Part shown: positions 1 to 5,162 of the stretch, piece by piece
Layout: each line of letters begins with the position of its first letter
Numbering within the stretch: the first letter of the stretch is position 1
Assembly: GCA_964508705.1 (NCBI GenBank)
Contig: CAZDUS010000076.1
Span: 1-5,308 of the forward strand
Source of the DNA: CAZDUS01 sp964508705
GTDB taxonomy: Bacteria; Verrucomicrobiota; Kiritimatiellia; CAIKKV01; CAITUY01
Direction of reading: 5' to 3'
DNA: 5,308 bases
Translations under genes and position numbers: made by a program
Notes under the pieces: model-generated
Databases searched by the model: none
Told to the model about the DNA's origin: nothing
What the model saw: only the letters and a program-made list of their open reading frames with translations

Positions 1-729
1 TCGCTTCGGAGTTCAGCCATGGTCATGCGCTATTTCAAGATTCCCTCGATGTCAGCATCGGAATTGAAATCGGCGTTAACGCTGCAGGCCGAAGAAGCAT
101 TGCAATTAACGCGGGATAATTTGTCGGTAGATTGGCATATTCAAGAGCGGCCCAAAGGAAGTCCGACAGTGGGGAATCCGATGACTGAGGGGGTTTTGGC
201 AGCGGCCCCAGCCAAGGATGTGCGTAAGCATTTGTCGATTTTAGCGATGGCCGGTTTGGATCCCGTGCTCATGGATGTACGGGCTCTAGCCGTGGCTAAC
301 CTCTATCAGATGTTGGATGATCAGGCAGGTGAGGCGTCGGTCTGCTTGGTGAATATGTCGCCACATTCTGCTGATGTGATTGTGATGAGAAAATTGGGAG
401 GGATTTATCCCTATACGGTGTTTTGCCGGGCGTCAACGTGGGAACAGGCACCTGGGTTCTTGAGTGAAAATATCAGGGATGTATTGAAATACAGCGAGTT
501 TAAACTGGATTGGGACAGTGTGAAGCGCGTGTTGCTGACGGGTGAGGTTCCGACGCAGGCGTCATTTATTGCACATTTGCGCACGGATTTGAATTTGCCG
601 GTGGAGTTGTGGAATCCGCTGGAGGTGATGAGCGTCAAGGACCAACATGTAAGGGAATTACTGGCCAAATCGGCGGCCAACGCATCCCTGTTGGTACCGT
701 CGCTCGGACTGGCACTAAGGAGATCGTAA
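1..729 (+). CDS. pilM: PilM-like type IV filament assembly protein, 5' end missing
   Basis: The reading frame is open from base 1 and ends at TAA 727-729, so 242 codons of the 3' part are visible. PilM proteins are usually about 350 residues, so roughly the first third is outside. PilM is a cytoplasmic actin/FtsA-fold protein that binds the N-terminal tail of PilN. The opening stretch (RYFKIPSMSASELKSALTLQ, nt 28-87) matches the family pattern in which a hydrophobic strand is followed by an amphipathic helix with acidic residues. Further along are a strand-turn segment, CLVNMSPHSAD (nt 343-375), at the place of the phosphate-2 loop, and LLTGEVPTQ (nt 532-558) at the place of the adenosine motif, followed by the typical LPVELWNPLE. 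Both motifs are degenerate: the usual D-x-G is N-M-S and the usual GG is GE. The ATG codons at 19 and 25 are internal, because homology-like sequence starts at once. Family assignment is from pattern recognition and gene order; confidence is good. Confidence 0.85.
   Translation, partial: SLRSSAMVMRYFKIPSMSASELKSALTLQAEEALQLTRDNLSVDWHIQERPKGSPTVGNPMTEGVLAAAPAKDVRKHLSILAMAGLDPVLMDVRALAVANLYQMLDDQAGEASVCLVNMSPHSADVIVMRKLGGIYPYTVFCRASTWEQAPGFLSENIRDVLKYSEFKLDWDSVKRVLLTGEVPTQASFIAHLRTDLNLPVELWNPLEVMSVKDQHVRELLAKSAANASLLVPSLGLALRRS
717..722 (+). promoter_or_regulatory. Shine-Dalgarno site fixing the pilN start
   Basis: AAGGAG lies 6 bases before the ATG at 729, inside the last codons of pilM. This spacing selects ATG 729 as the start. 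It argues against the longer reading frame that opens at 609 and against the second ATG at 735. Confidence 0.8.
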
Positions 730-1337
730 TGGCGATGTACCAGTTAAATATGGCCCGTGACCAGGTTTTGACGCTTAAGAAAAGGCGTCAATGGTTTCGC
801 TGGATGTTTGCGTACTTAATTTTAAGTGTGGCGGCTGTTGCTGGAGTAGCACATTGGCTGACGGTGTCGGTTATTGGGTTGTCAGTGCAGAGCAGGGCTT
901 TGGCTGAAAGGGAGAAAGTGTTCTTAAGCCAACGTCCCGGTGTTCAAGGGTTGGAAGGATGTTTGAAGAAGGTGACTTCAGAGATGTCGGGATTAACGTC
1001 ATCCTTGGAGGCGCTGACGCAATTTAGGGCAAGGGGGCAGAAATCGGCAGCGATCGTGTTGGGGTTTGCTGATTCGTTGCCGCCGGGCGTTGAGTTGGGG
1101 AAATTGGGGTTAGATGGTGACGGTGGAGTAGTCAAGGTTGAGGTTTATGTGCCTGCCACAACAAGGTTGGATAATGGGTTAACCCTGCCCAATGTAATCT
1201 CACGGTGGGAAACTTCTCCGTTGTTGGCGAAGCGGGTTCACCAAATTACATCGGAAAACAGTTCGCGAATTAACTTTGAGGGGCACGATTACCTGTGTTG
1301 GCGATTTACGGGGACACTGGAGAGGGGTAATCAATGA
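729..1337 (+). CDS. pilN: PilN-like inner-membrane alignment protein
   Basis: The protein has 202 residues, about the usual size of PilN. The start ATG shares one base with the pilM stop (TAATG). The N-terminus is a short cytoplasmic tail, MAMYQLNMARDQ, with a conserved-type asparagine (N7) where PilN proteins carry the INLLP-like PilM-binding motif. A basic stretch KKRR (17-20) follows, then a membrane span (about residues 25-45), then a probable coiled coil (about 50-95). A C-terminal ferredoxin-like periplasmic domain opens with LPPGVELGKLGLDG and ends with a strand-rich segment (WRFTGTLERGN). This is the architecture of PilN and of the C-terminal half of GspL. In T4P systems it joins cytoplasmic PilM to periplasmic PilO. 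The motif is weaker than in well-studied PilN proteins (QLN instead of INLLP). The assignment rests on topology, size and position between pilM and pilO; I am fairly sure. Confidence 0.8.
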   Translation: MAMYQLNMARDQVLTLKKRRQWFRWMFAYLILSVAAVAGVAHWLTVSVIGLSVQSRALAEREKVFLSQRPGVQGLEGCLKKVTSEMSGLTSSLEALTQFRARGQKSAAIVLGFADSLPPGVELGKLGLDGDGGVVKVEVYVPATTRLDNGLTLPNVISRWETSPLLAKRVHQITSENSSRINFEGHDYLCWRFTGTLERGNQ

Positions 1338-2251
1338 GTCGCGACAAGATCAAAACGGGACAATGGGAACTGGCGATATGCATAACGGTACCGCTGGTGG
1401 TGATTATTGCCATGTTGATTGTCGGGTTTGTCTACGGACACAGGCAAGAGCGGCTTATAGCTCAACGGTCGAGTCTGATGAATTTGATTCCTGTTTTGGA
1501 ACAGAAGATAATGGCGGCGCACAAAACATTAAAGCCGTTTGTTGTTCCTGGCGTGGCAAAGGACATGGCTGCCGACCTGTCTTTGTCTGTTAGTGATGCG
1601 GCCTTGAAATATGGCTTCGTCATCAGATCTTCCAATGTTGAAAAGCAACCCGGGTCTGATGCCGGGGCTTGGTTAGACTATAAACTAACGTTGAGCGGCG
1701 ATGGTGCTCTGACTTCTCTAATTGCTATGTTGGACTATCTGGGGCAACCGCCTTACCGTTTTCATGCGATTCAGGTCAGTCTTGGAACGACCCGTTTGGC
1801 GCCGGAAACAACGGTCTCGGCAGATCTGGTTTTGGTATCGCGTGTTGTGGGGAATAGGGACGGGATATCTGAAATTGGACTGGTGGGTGACGTAACGCCG
1901 ACCAAGGCGGCGGCAACAGGGGAAATATTGTTCAAAGCAGCGACAGGTGTGTCATTATGGGCCGCAGAACCCGTGACCTTGCTATCGCTAAAGAATCTTC
2001 AGAATCGGGTACTTTATGTGCCTTCAGAGTCGATTGCATCTGAACCTGATTCGCTCGTGCCGTTTCGGTTAACGGGAGTGATCCGCGATGGAAAATATCC
2101 TGTGATCATGACCGATCAAGGGGTGTTCGGGGTGGGTGACGAGGTTAGCGGGTATAAGATTGAAGCGATTGGCGAAGACACTGTTTCTGTGACCAGCAGG
2201 GGGGGGCAACGGGAATCACTGCGGTTGTATAAGGGTGGAGGTGGGATGTGA
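1334..2251 (+). CDS. pilO: PilO-like protein with C-terminal PilP/GspC-like domain
   Basis: The start ATG overlaps the pilN stop as ATGA, and GGAGAGG at 1319-1325 is a good Shine-Dalgarno site 8 bases upstream. The protein is 305 residues against about 200 for ordinary PilO. It has a short cytoplasmic tail, one membrane span (about residues 12-34), a probable coiled coil (36-66), and an alpha/beta ferredoxin-like region (about 75-172) ending in VSADLVLVSRV. The extra part is a linker (173-240) and a C-terminal beta-rich segment (244-298, nt 2063-2227). That segment contains FRLTGVIRD, YPVIMTDQGVFGVGDEVSGY and KIEAIGEDTVSV, the pattern of the PilP/GspC homology-region domain that contacts the secretin. 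So this one gene may do the work of both PilO and PilP (or GspM and GspC). The PilO call is supported by topology and gene order, the PilP-like call by the motif spacing. A G8 run lies near the 3' end (2199-2206). Confidence 0.75.
   Translation: MSRDKIKTGQWELAICITVPLVVIIAMLIVGFVYGHRQERLIAQRSSLMNLIPVLEQKIMAAHKTLKPFVVPGVAKDMAADLSLSVSDAALKYGFVIRSSNVEKQPGSDAGAWLDYKLTLSGDGALTSLIAMLDYLGQPPYRFHAIQVSLGTTRLAPETTVSADLVLVSRVVGNRDGISEIGLVGDVTPTKAAATGEILFKAATGVSLWAAEPVTLLSLKNLQNRVLYVPSESIASEPDSLVPFRLTGVIRDGKYPVIMTDQGVFGVGDEVSGYKIEAIGEDTVSVTSRGGQRESLRLYKGGGGM
2237..2241 (+). promoter_or_regulatory. Shine-Dalgarno site for the GTG start at 2248
   Basis: GGAGG lies 6 bases before GTG 2248. The nearby ATG at 2246 is the last sense codon of the pilO-like gene and is not in the pseudopilin frame, so GTG is the start that fits both the frame and the ribosome-binding site. 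Confidence 0.65.
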
Positions 2252-2694
2252 AATCCGGGTCTACTCTTGTTGAAATCATGGTGAGTATAGTTATTTTGGC
2301 CGTTATTGCCATTGCAGGCGCTGCTTATTTAACTCAAGCGGACATGGGTATTTCTATACAAAAGAATCGTTTATCAGCACTAGCTGTGGCAAATGGATGT
2401 TTAGAGGAAATCCATAGTTACATGTATGACACTATTTTGCTTCCCCAAAATGCGTCTACCAATACTTACTATTATACTTATAAAACAAATTCACTGGGGG
2501 GGTGGAAGGCACCGTCAACCACTGCTGTGACCGGATCTGTCACTAATCATGGTGTCCCTGTGACGGTCACGGTCAGACTGCGCAAAATTGGGAGTACTCT
2601 TGACTGTGTTGAGGCAACTGTATTTGTTGCCGGCTATTGGCCTTCTCTTTCCAGTGAGAAAATTGTTTTGCAGACCCTGGTTGCAGTACAATGA
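2248..2694 (+). CDS. GspI/PilV-like pseudopilin with prepilin leader
   Basis: The protein has 148 residues, the size range of minor pseudopilins. The GTG start overlaps the upstream stop as GTGA. The N-terminus is a class III type prepilin leader: a four-residue basic leader (MKSG), a predicted cut after G4, then STLVEIMVSIVILAVIAIAG. This has the glutamate at mature position 5 (E9) and a hydrophobic helix of about 20 residues. The helix runs on into RLSALAVANGCLEEIHS (41-57), the A-LA-LEE pattern typical of GspI and PilV. Two cysteines (C51 and C120) could form a disulfide; this is inference. Mature position 1 would be serine instead of the usual phenylalanine or methionine. GspI forms the tip complex with GspJ and GspK, and the next two genes occupy those positions. 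The stretch at about 2391-2490 is much more AT-rich than the flanks. The exact subfamily (GspI or PilV) cannot be settled by eye. Confidence 0.8.
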   Translation: MKSGSTLVEIMVSIVILAVIAIAGAAYLTQADMGISIQKNRLSALAVANGCLEEIHSYMYDTILLPQNASTNTYYYTYKTNSLGGWKAPSTTAVTGSVTNHGVPVTVTVRLRKIGSTLDCVEATVFVAGYWPSLSSEKIVLQTLVAVQ

Positions 2695-3152
2695 GAAGAG
2701 AGGAAAAAGTGGAGAAAAGAGGCGGATTTTCGCTTATTGAGGTTATGGTAGGGATGCTCTCCATGGCGATTCTAGTCATCGTTTTTAGCGCGGTTCTGTT
2801 CTATGGATATAAAGGATGGTCGAGATTGAAGGCTGAAGCCGCCCTACAGTCGGATGCGGATGTGGTCATGCGGACGATGGATCGGGTTGGACGGGTGGCA
2901 ACCAACATGGTGGTGAGTGGCAATACGTTGATTATCAACCAGACGAATCGTGTTGTGCAATTTACAAAATCAGCATCGAACCTGTTGCAGGTTGCATCGG
3001 GGGTGACGTCAATGTTGATAACAAACCGGGTGGGTTCGTTCGTTAATGTGGTCGCATCAGATGGAGAAACCGTATCCATTAAGCTTAAATTGGTTGAAGG
3101 TTCTGAAACTCTTGATATGCAATACAGTATTTTCTGTCGGAACAGGCAATGA
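2691..3152 (+). CDS. GspJ/PilW-like pseudopilin with prepilin leader
   Basis: The protein has 153 residues and its ATG start overlaps the previous stop as ATGA. The leader is basic (MRREEKVEKRGG). The predicted cut after G12 gives a mature end FSLIEVMVGMLSMAILVIVF, with the standard phenylalanine at +1 and glutamate at +5 (E17), the substrate pattern of prepilin peptidase PilD/GspO. The membrane helix is followed by SRLKAEAALQSDADVVMRTM (about 44-63), the long amphipathic N-terminal helix of GspJ/PilW proteins, and by a beta-rich globular domain to the end. The order after a GspI-like gene supports GspJ. A GTG at 2709 in the same frame is a possible alternative start; it would give a six-residue leader (VEKRGG) and has AGAGG at 2699-2703 five bases upstream. 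I kept ATG 2691 because the ATGA overlap is repeated throughout this operon. GspJ is normally somewhat longer, so the subfamily is uncertain. Confidence 0.8.
   Translation: MRREEKVEKRGGFSLIEVMVGMLSMAILVIVFSAVLFYGYKGWSRLKAEAALQSDADVVMRTMDRVGRVATNMVVSGNTLIINQTNRVVQFTKSASNLLQVASGVTSMLITNRVGSFVNVVASDGETVSIKLKLVEGSETLDMQYSIFCRNRQ
2699..2703 (+). promoter_or_regulatory. Possible Shine-Dalgarno site for an alternative GTG start
   Basis: AGAGG precedes the in-frame GTG 2709 by 5 bases. The annotated ATG at 2691 has no clear ribosome-binding site of its own. Both starts give a functional-looking prepilin leader, so the true start is open. Confidence 0.35.
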
Positions 3153-4501
3153 AAACCAAAACACAGAACAAGGGCGGGGGTGTGTTGGTGTTGGTTATGA
3201 TACTGGTATTGCTTGTGGGGATACTTGGCGCAGGACTCATGCGATTGAGTACGGGGTCAGGGGTTGAGGTTTCGTATGCAATTAACGATACCCGTGCATT
3301 TTGGGCCGCTGAAGCTGGGATTGAGCGGTTTAAGGCAATCGTCAGGGAGGGTGTTTCCCTGCCATTGGATCAGATGAGTCCTTCCCGTCTCGAAACCAGT
3401 CTTTCCGGCGTTACGAGTAACGGAACCTATGTGGTTATCGCGTCGAATTACCCCAGCTATGACAACGACAACCCCGCGCTCCCTAAGAAATATGTAGTTA
3501 CTTCATGTGGCACAAGCGGCGGAGCCCAACGCATTATTACCGTTTGCGCAACACTCCAGTGCTTTGCCGGGAGTCATATCTCGAATTTTGAGGAGAATCG
3601 GCAATATAGTCCTACGGAGGGGAATATTTACTTCCTGCCTGGCGATGTGATTGATGGCCCAGTATTCGTGAATGATCAATTGAATATTGCGGGTGGTTCG
3701 CCGATGCCCAGGTTTCTTCAAAAGGTTTATTCCTCATCAAATAGTGTTAATTACATTGATGGAGCAACAAGTGCGGTCTTTGAGAAAGGGGTGCAATTGG
3801 GCGTTAGTTTCGTGAGTGCCAATGCCAGTCGCTGGTTTAATGGGTCGAATATTACGGCGGTGTCCAAGAAGGCGGGGGTGTCTCTCTCGGGGACGAACTC
3901 GGGCAATTGGAACATCATATTCACCAATATCAGCAATGTTGGTTATGTAAAATACGCCAAAGTCGGATCAACGAACTTCATAACCAAGACTCTATCGGCG
4001 GGTAGTAATAATGTTATTTATGTCAATAGTAATGCGTATGTTCAGGGCGTTGTGAATTGCAGCAATGTTACTGTTGCGGCGCAAAATGCGATTTATATTA
4101 CAAGCGACTTGGTTTATGCATCGGCTATTAGTCCCGCGCCAATGGATGTAAACTTTAATCCCAGCGTTGTTGATGACATGACGATGTTATGGGCATCGAA
4201 TAGTGTCCAAGTGCTCGCAACAAAAGATGTCAACATCCATGCCAACATTCTTGTGACTAGTGGTAATACAGGGAATTATGTGGGTTTTGGTGCCTATACG
4301 AATTGGAATCGGTCACTGAAGTCGCCTCGGCCTGACATTAAATTATTCGGGGCCCTGGCCCAATATCGTCGCGGAGCGGTCTCGCAAGGCTCGGCCAGTG
4401 GTTTTAATAAAAAATACAAGTTTGATGGCCGGTTTGGAAACACTCAGGGAAATTTTCTGCCTTATCAGTTTACCGGGTGGCGGCAGGCGGGACAGAATTG
4501 A
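3149..4501 (+). CDS. PilX-type filament protein with DUF4900-like ectodomain
   Basis: The protein has 450 residues. The ATG overlaps the previous stop as ATGA, with only a weak AGG upstream, so translation is probably coupled. The N-terminus KTQNKGGGVLVLVMILVLLV is a prepilin-like basic head and hydrophobic helix without glutamate at position 5, as is usual for GspK and common in PilX. It is followed by NDTRAFWAAEAGIERFKAIV (46-65), a clear match to the PilX N-terminal pattern (R-x-F-x-A-A-E-A-G). The large remainder looks like the DUF4900 family: EGNIYFLPGDVIDGPVFVND (157-176) followed by QLNIAGG, a strand-rich Asn/Ser-rich middle, VLATKDVNIHANIL (354-367), and DIKLFGALAQYRRGAV near 396-411 leading to YKFDGRF (423-429). 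It sits where gspK would be in a T2SS operon but is longer than typical GspK (about 320 residues). I infer a minor tip or surface-exposed subunit. The function of DUF4900 proteins is not established. Confidence 0.8.
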   Translation: MKTKTQNKGGGVLVLVMILVLLVGILGAGLMRLSTGSGVEVSYAINDTRAFWAAEAGIERFKAIVREGVSLPLDQMSPSRLETSLSGVTSNGTYVVIASNYPSYDNDNPALPKKYVVTSCGTSGGAQRIITVCATLQCFAGSHISNFEENRQYSPTEGNIYFLPGDVIDGPVFVNDQLNIAGGSPMPRFLQKVYSSSNSVNYIDGATSAVFEKGVQLGVSFVSANASRWFNGSNITAVSKKAGVSLSGTNSGNWNIIFTNISNVGYVKYAKVGSTNFITKTLSAGSNNVIYVNSNAYVQGVVNCSNVTVAAQNAIYITSDLVYASAISPAPMDVNFNPSVVDDMTMLWASNSVQVLATKDVNIHANILVTSGNTGNYVGFGAYTNWNRSLKSPRPDIKLFGALAQYRRGAVSQGSASGFNKKYKFDGRFGNTQGNFLPYQFTGWRQAGQN

Positions 4502-4556
4502 TATGGCATTGAAAATCAGTGAGGAATAATACGTGCAGGTAAATGTCAGATACAGA

Positions 4557-4565
4557 AAGGTGATC
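4557..4565 (+). promoter_or_regulatory. Shine-Dalgarno site of the lipoprotein gene
   Basis: AAGGTGATC matches the part of the anti-Shine-Dalgarno complement that reads GGTGATC, and lies 4 bases before ATG 4570. Unlike the upstream genes, this gene has its own ribosome-binding site and no overlap, so it can be translated independently. Confidence 0.6.
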
Positions 4566-4569
4566 AAAG

Positions 4570-4926
4570 ATGAAAACAATAAATGCATGGGGTTTGGCTG
4601 GATTGGTTGCGGTGGTTGTTGCGGGAATGGCAATTGTGGGATGCGAGACGACAACGACCACGGATAATGTCATTTCTGTTTCTCCGGCGAGTGTGACACT
4701 GACTAATGACTGGGCGACAGTGTCATTCACGGCTTCTCTTGTCAGTTCCAATGTGACTCTGGCTTTGCCGCTGGAATGGTCTGTCAGTGATCCTGCGATT
4801 GGAACGATTCGGGCGAGTGGCGGTTTGTCAGCCATTTATGAGGGGCGAAATATCAAGGGCAACAATACCATCATGGTGAAGGATCAAGGCGAAAGCGATG
4901 GGATAGCTGTGGTGATTCGTCAGTAG
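4570..4926 (+). CDS. Small lipoprotein with one Ig-like domain
   Basis: The protein has 118 residues. The N-terminus is a lipoprotein signal peptide: K2, a hydrophobic core (about 8-23) and a lipobox IVGC with the lipidated cysteine at C25. Position +2 is glutamate, not the aspartate that keeps lipoproteins in the inner membrane of enterics, so outer-membrane sorting is plausible. A short Thr-rich tether (ETTTTTDN) leads into one domain of about 85 residues. Its ISVSPASVTLTNDWATVSFT, WSVSDP, GTIRASGGLSAIYEG and final AVVIR strands have the layout of bacterial Ig-like (Big-type) domains. It lies 68 bases after the DUF4900-like gene on the same strand, and I see no convincing promoter in the gap, so co-transcription is likely. 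A role as an outer-membrane accessory of the filament system, such as a secretin helper, is only inference. An unrelated surface lipoprotein is the alternative. Confidence 0.75.
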   Translation: MKTINAWGLAGLVAVVVAGMAIVGCETTTTTDNVISVSPASVTLTNDWATVSFTASLVSSNVTLALPLEWSVSDPAIGTIRASGGLSAIYEGRNIKGNNTIMVKDQGESDGIAVVIRQ

Positions 4927-4927
4927 C

Positions 4928-5000
4928 ATAAGCGTGCTGATGGGAGAGGGGCTGGCTGGTTTGGTTGTAAGGCTACTGGGGGAGCTTGTGAGTCGCTTAT
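4928..5000. repeat. Long-range inverted repeat, 7-bp arms
   Basis: ATAAGCG at 4928-4934 is the exact reverse complement of CGCTTAT at 4994-5000, with 59 G-rich bases between. The first arm begins two bases after the lipoprotein stop codon. The arms would bring the end of the gene next to the hairpins at 5002-5037 if the RNA folds this way. Seven-base matches occur by chance, so this is weak on its own. Confidence 0.35.
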
Positions 5001-5008
5001 CGGACGAC

Positions 5009-5040
5009 ACGGCGGTCGTCCCTCCACCGCCCGCCGTTTT
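5009..5040 (+). terminator. Possible intrinsic terminator of the filament/lipoprotein operon
   Basis: ACGGCGG (5009-5015) pairs perfectly with CCGCCGT (5031-5037) around a 15-base loop, and the stem runs into TTTT (5037-5040). The stem is GC-rich and lies about 80 bases past the last stop codon. The T-run is short and the loop large, so this is a weak canonical terminator. An alternative hairpin (5002-5008 with 5015-5021) cannot form together with the full stem. Confidence 0.35.
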
Positions 5041-5122
5041 CTCGATATCAGGAGGGTTGGGCTCCGTCCCGACCGTTACCCGCGTGGCCAAAATGAGAAT
5101 GGCTTTCGACGTGATAAACTTC

Positions 5123-5150
5123 TTGCCCGTGACGATTGGAAAGGCATAAT
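5123..5150 (+). promoter_or_regulatory. Plausible sigma-70 type promoter of the tRNA gene
   Basis: TTGCCC (5123-5128, 4 of 6 to TTGACA) and CATAAT (5145-5150, 5 of 6 to TATAAT) are separated by 16 bases. Transcription would begin near 5157, giving a leader of about 17 bases before the mature tRNA end at 5174. This fits the expected compact layout of a tRNA gene. The match was found by eye and is not proof. Confidence 0.45.
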
Positions 5151-5162
5151 AGGCCTCCTTTT

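Noticed and set aside
19..27. ATG codons at 19 and 25 as the pilM start
   Set aside because: The frame is open to base 1 and the sequence after these codons already matches the middle of PilM, so the real start lies before the window.
411..680. Minus-strand open frame opposite pilM
   Set aside because: It has no ribosome-binding site and no recognisable protein pattern, and it lies fully opposite a well-supported gene.
609..728. Upstream extension of the PilN frame to an ATG at 609
   Set aside because: The extension overlaps pilM by 120 bases in another frame and gives a non-PilN-like Gly/Arg-rich start. ATG 729 has an AAGGAG site at the right distance.
1276..1593. Plus-strand open frame across the pilN/pilO junction
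   Set aside because: It overlaps two supported genes in a third frame and has a Cys/Arg-rich composition typical of a shadow frame.
4503..4529. Eight-codon ATG frame (MALKISEE) between the DUF4900-like and lipoprotein genes
   Set aside because: It is too short to support and has no ribosome-binding site with suitable spacing.
4509..4532. Promoter for the lipoprotein gene (TTGAAA with TAATAC)
   Set aside because: The spacing is only 12 bases and the -10 match is poor (3 of 6).
4343..4835. Minus-strand open frames opposite the end of the DUF4900-like gene and the lipoprotein gene
   Set aside because: The translations are low-complexity and lack start signals. The plus-strand genes have signal peptide and motif support.
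4934..5149. 71-codon plus-strand frame starting GTG after the lipoprotein gene
   Set aside because: There is no ribosome-binding site, no recognisable family, and it overlaps the hairpins and the probable tRNA promoter.
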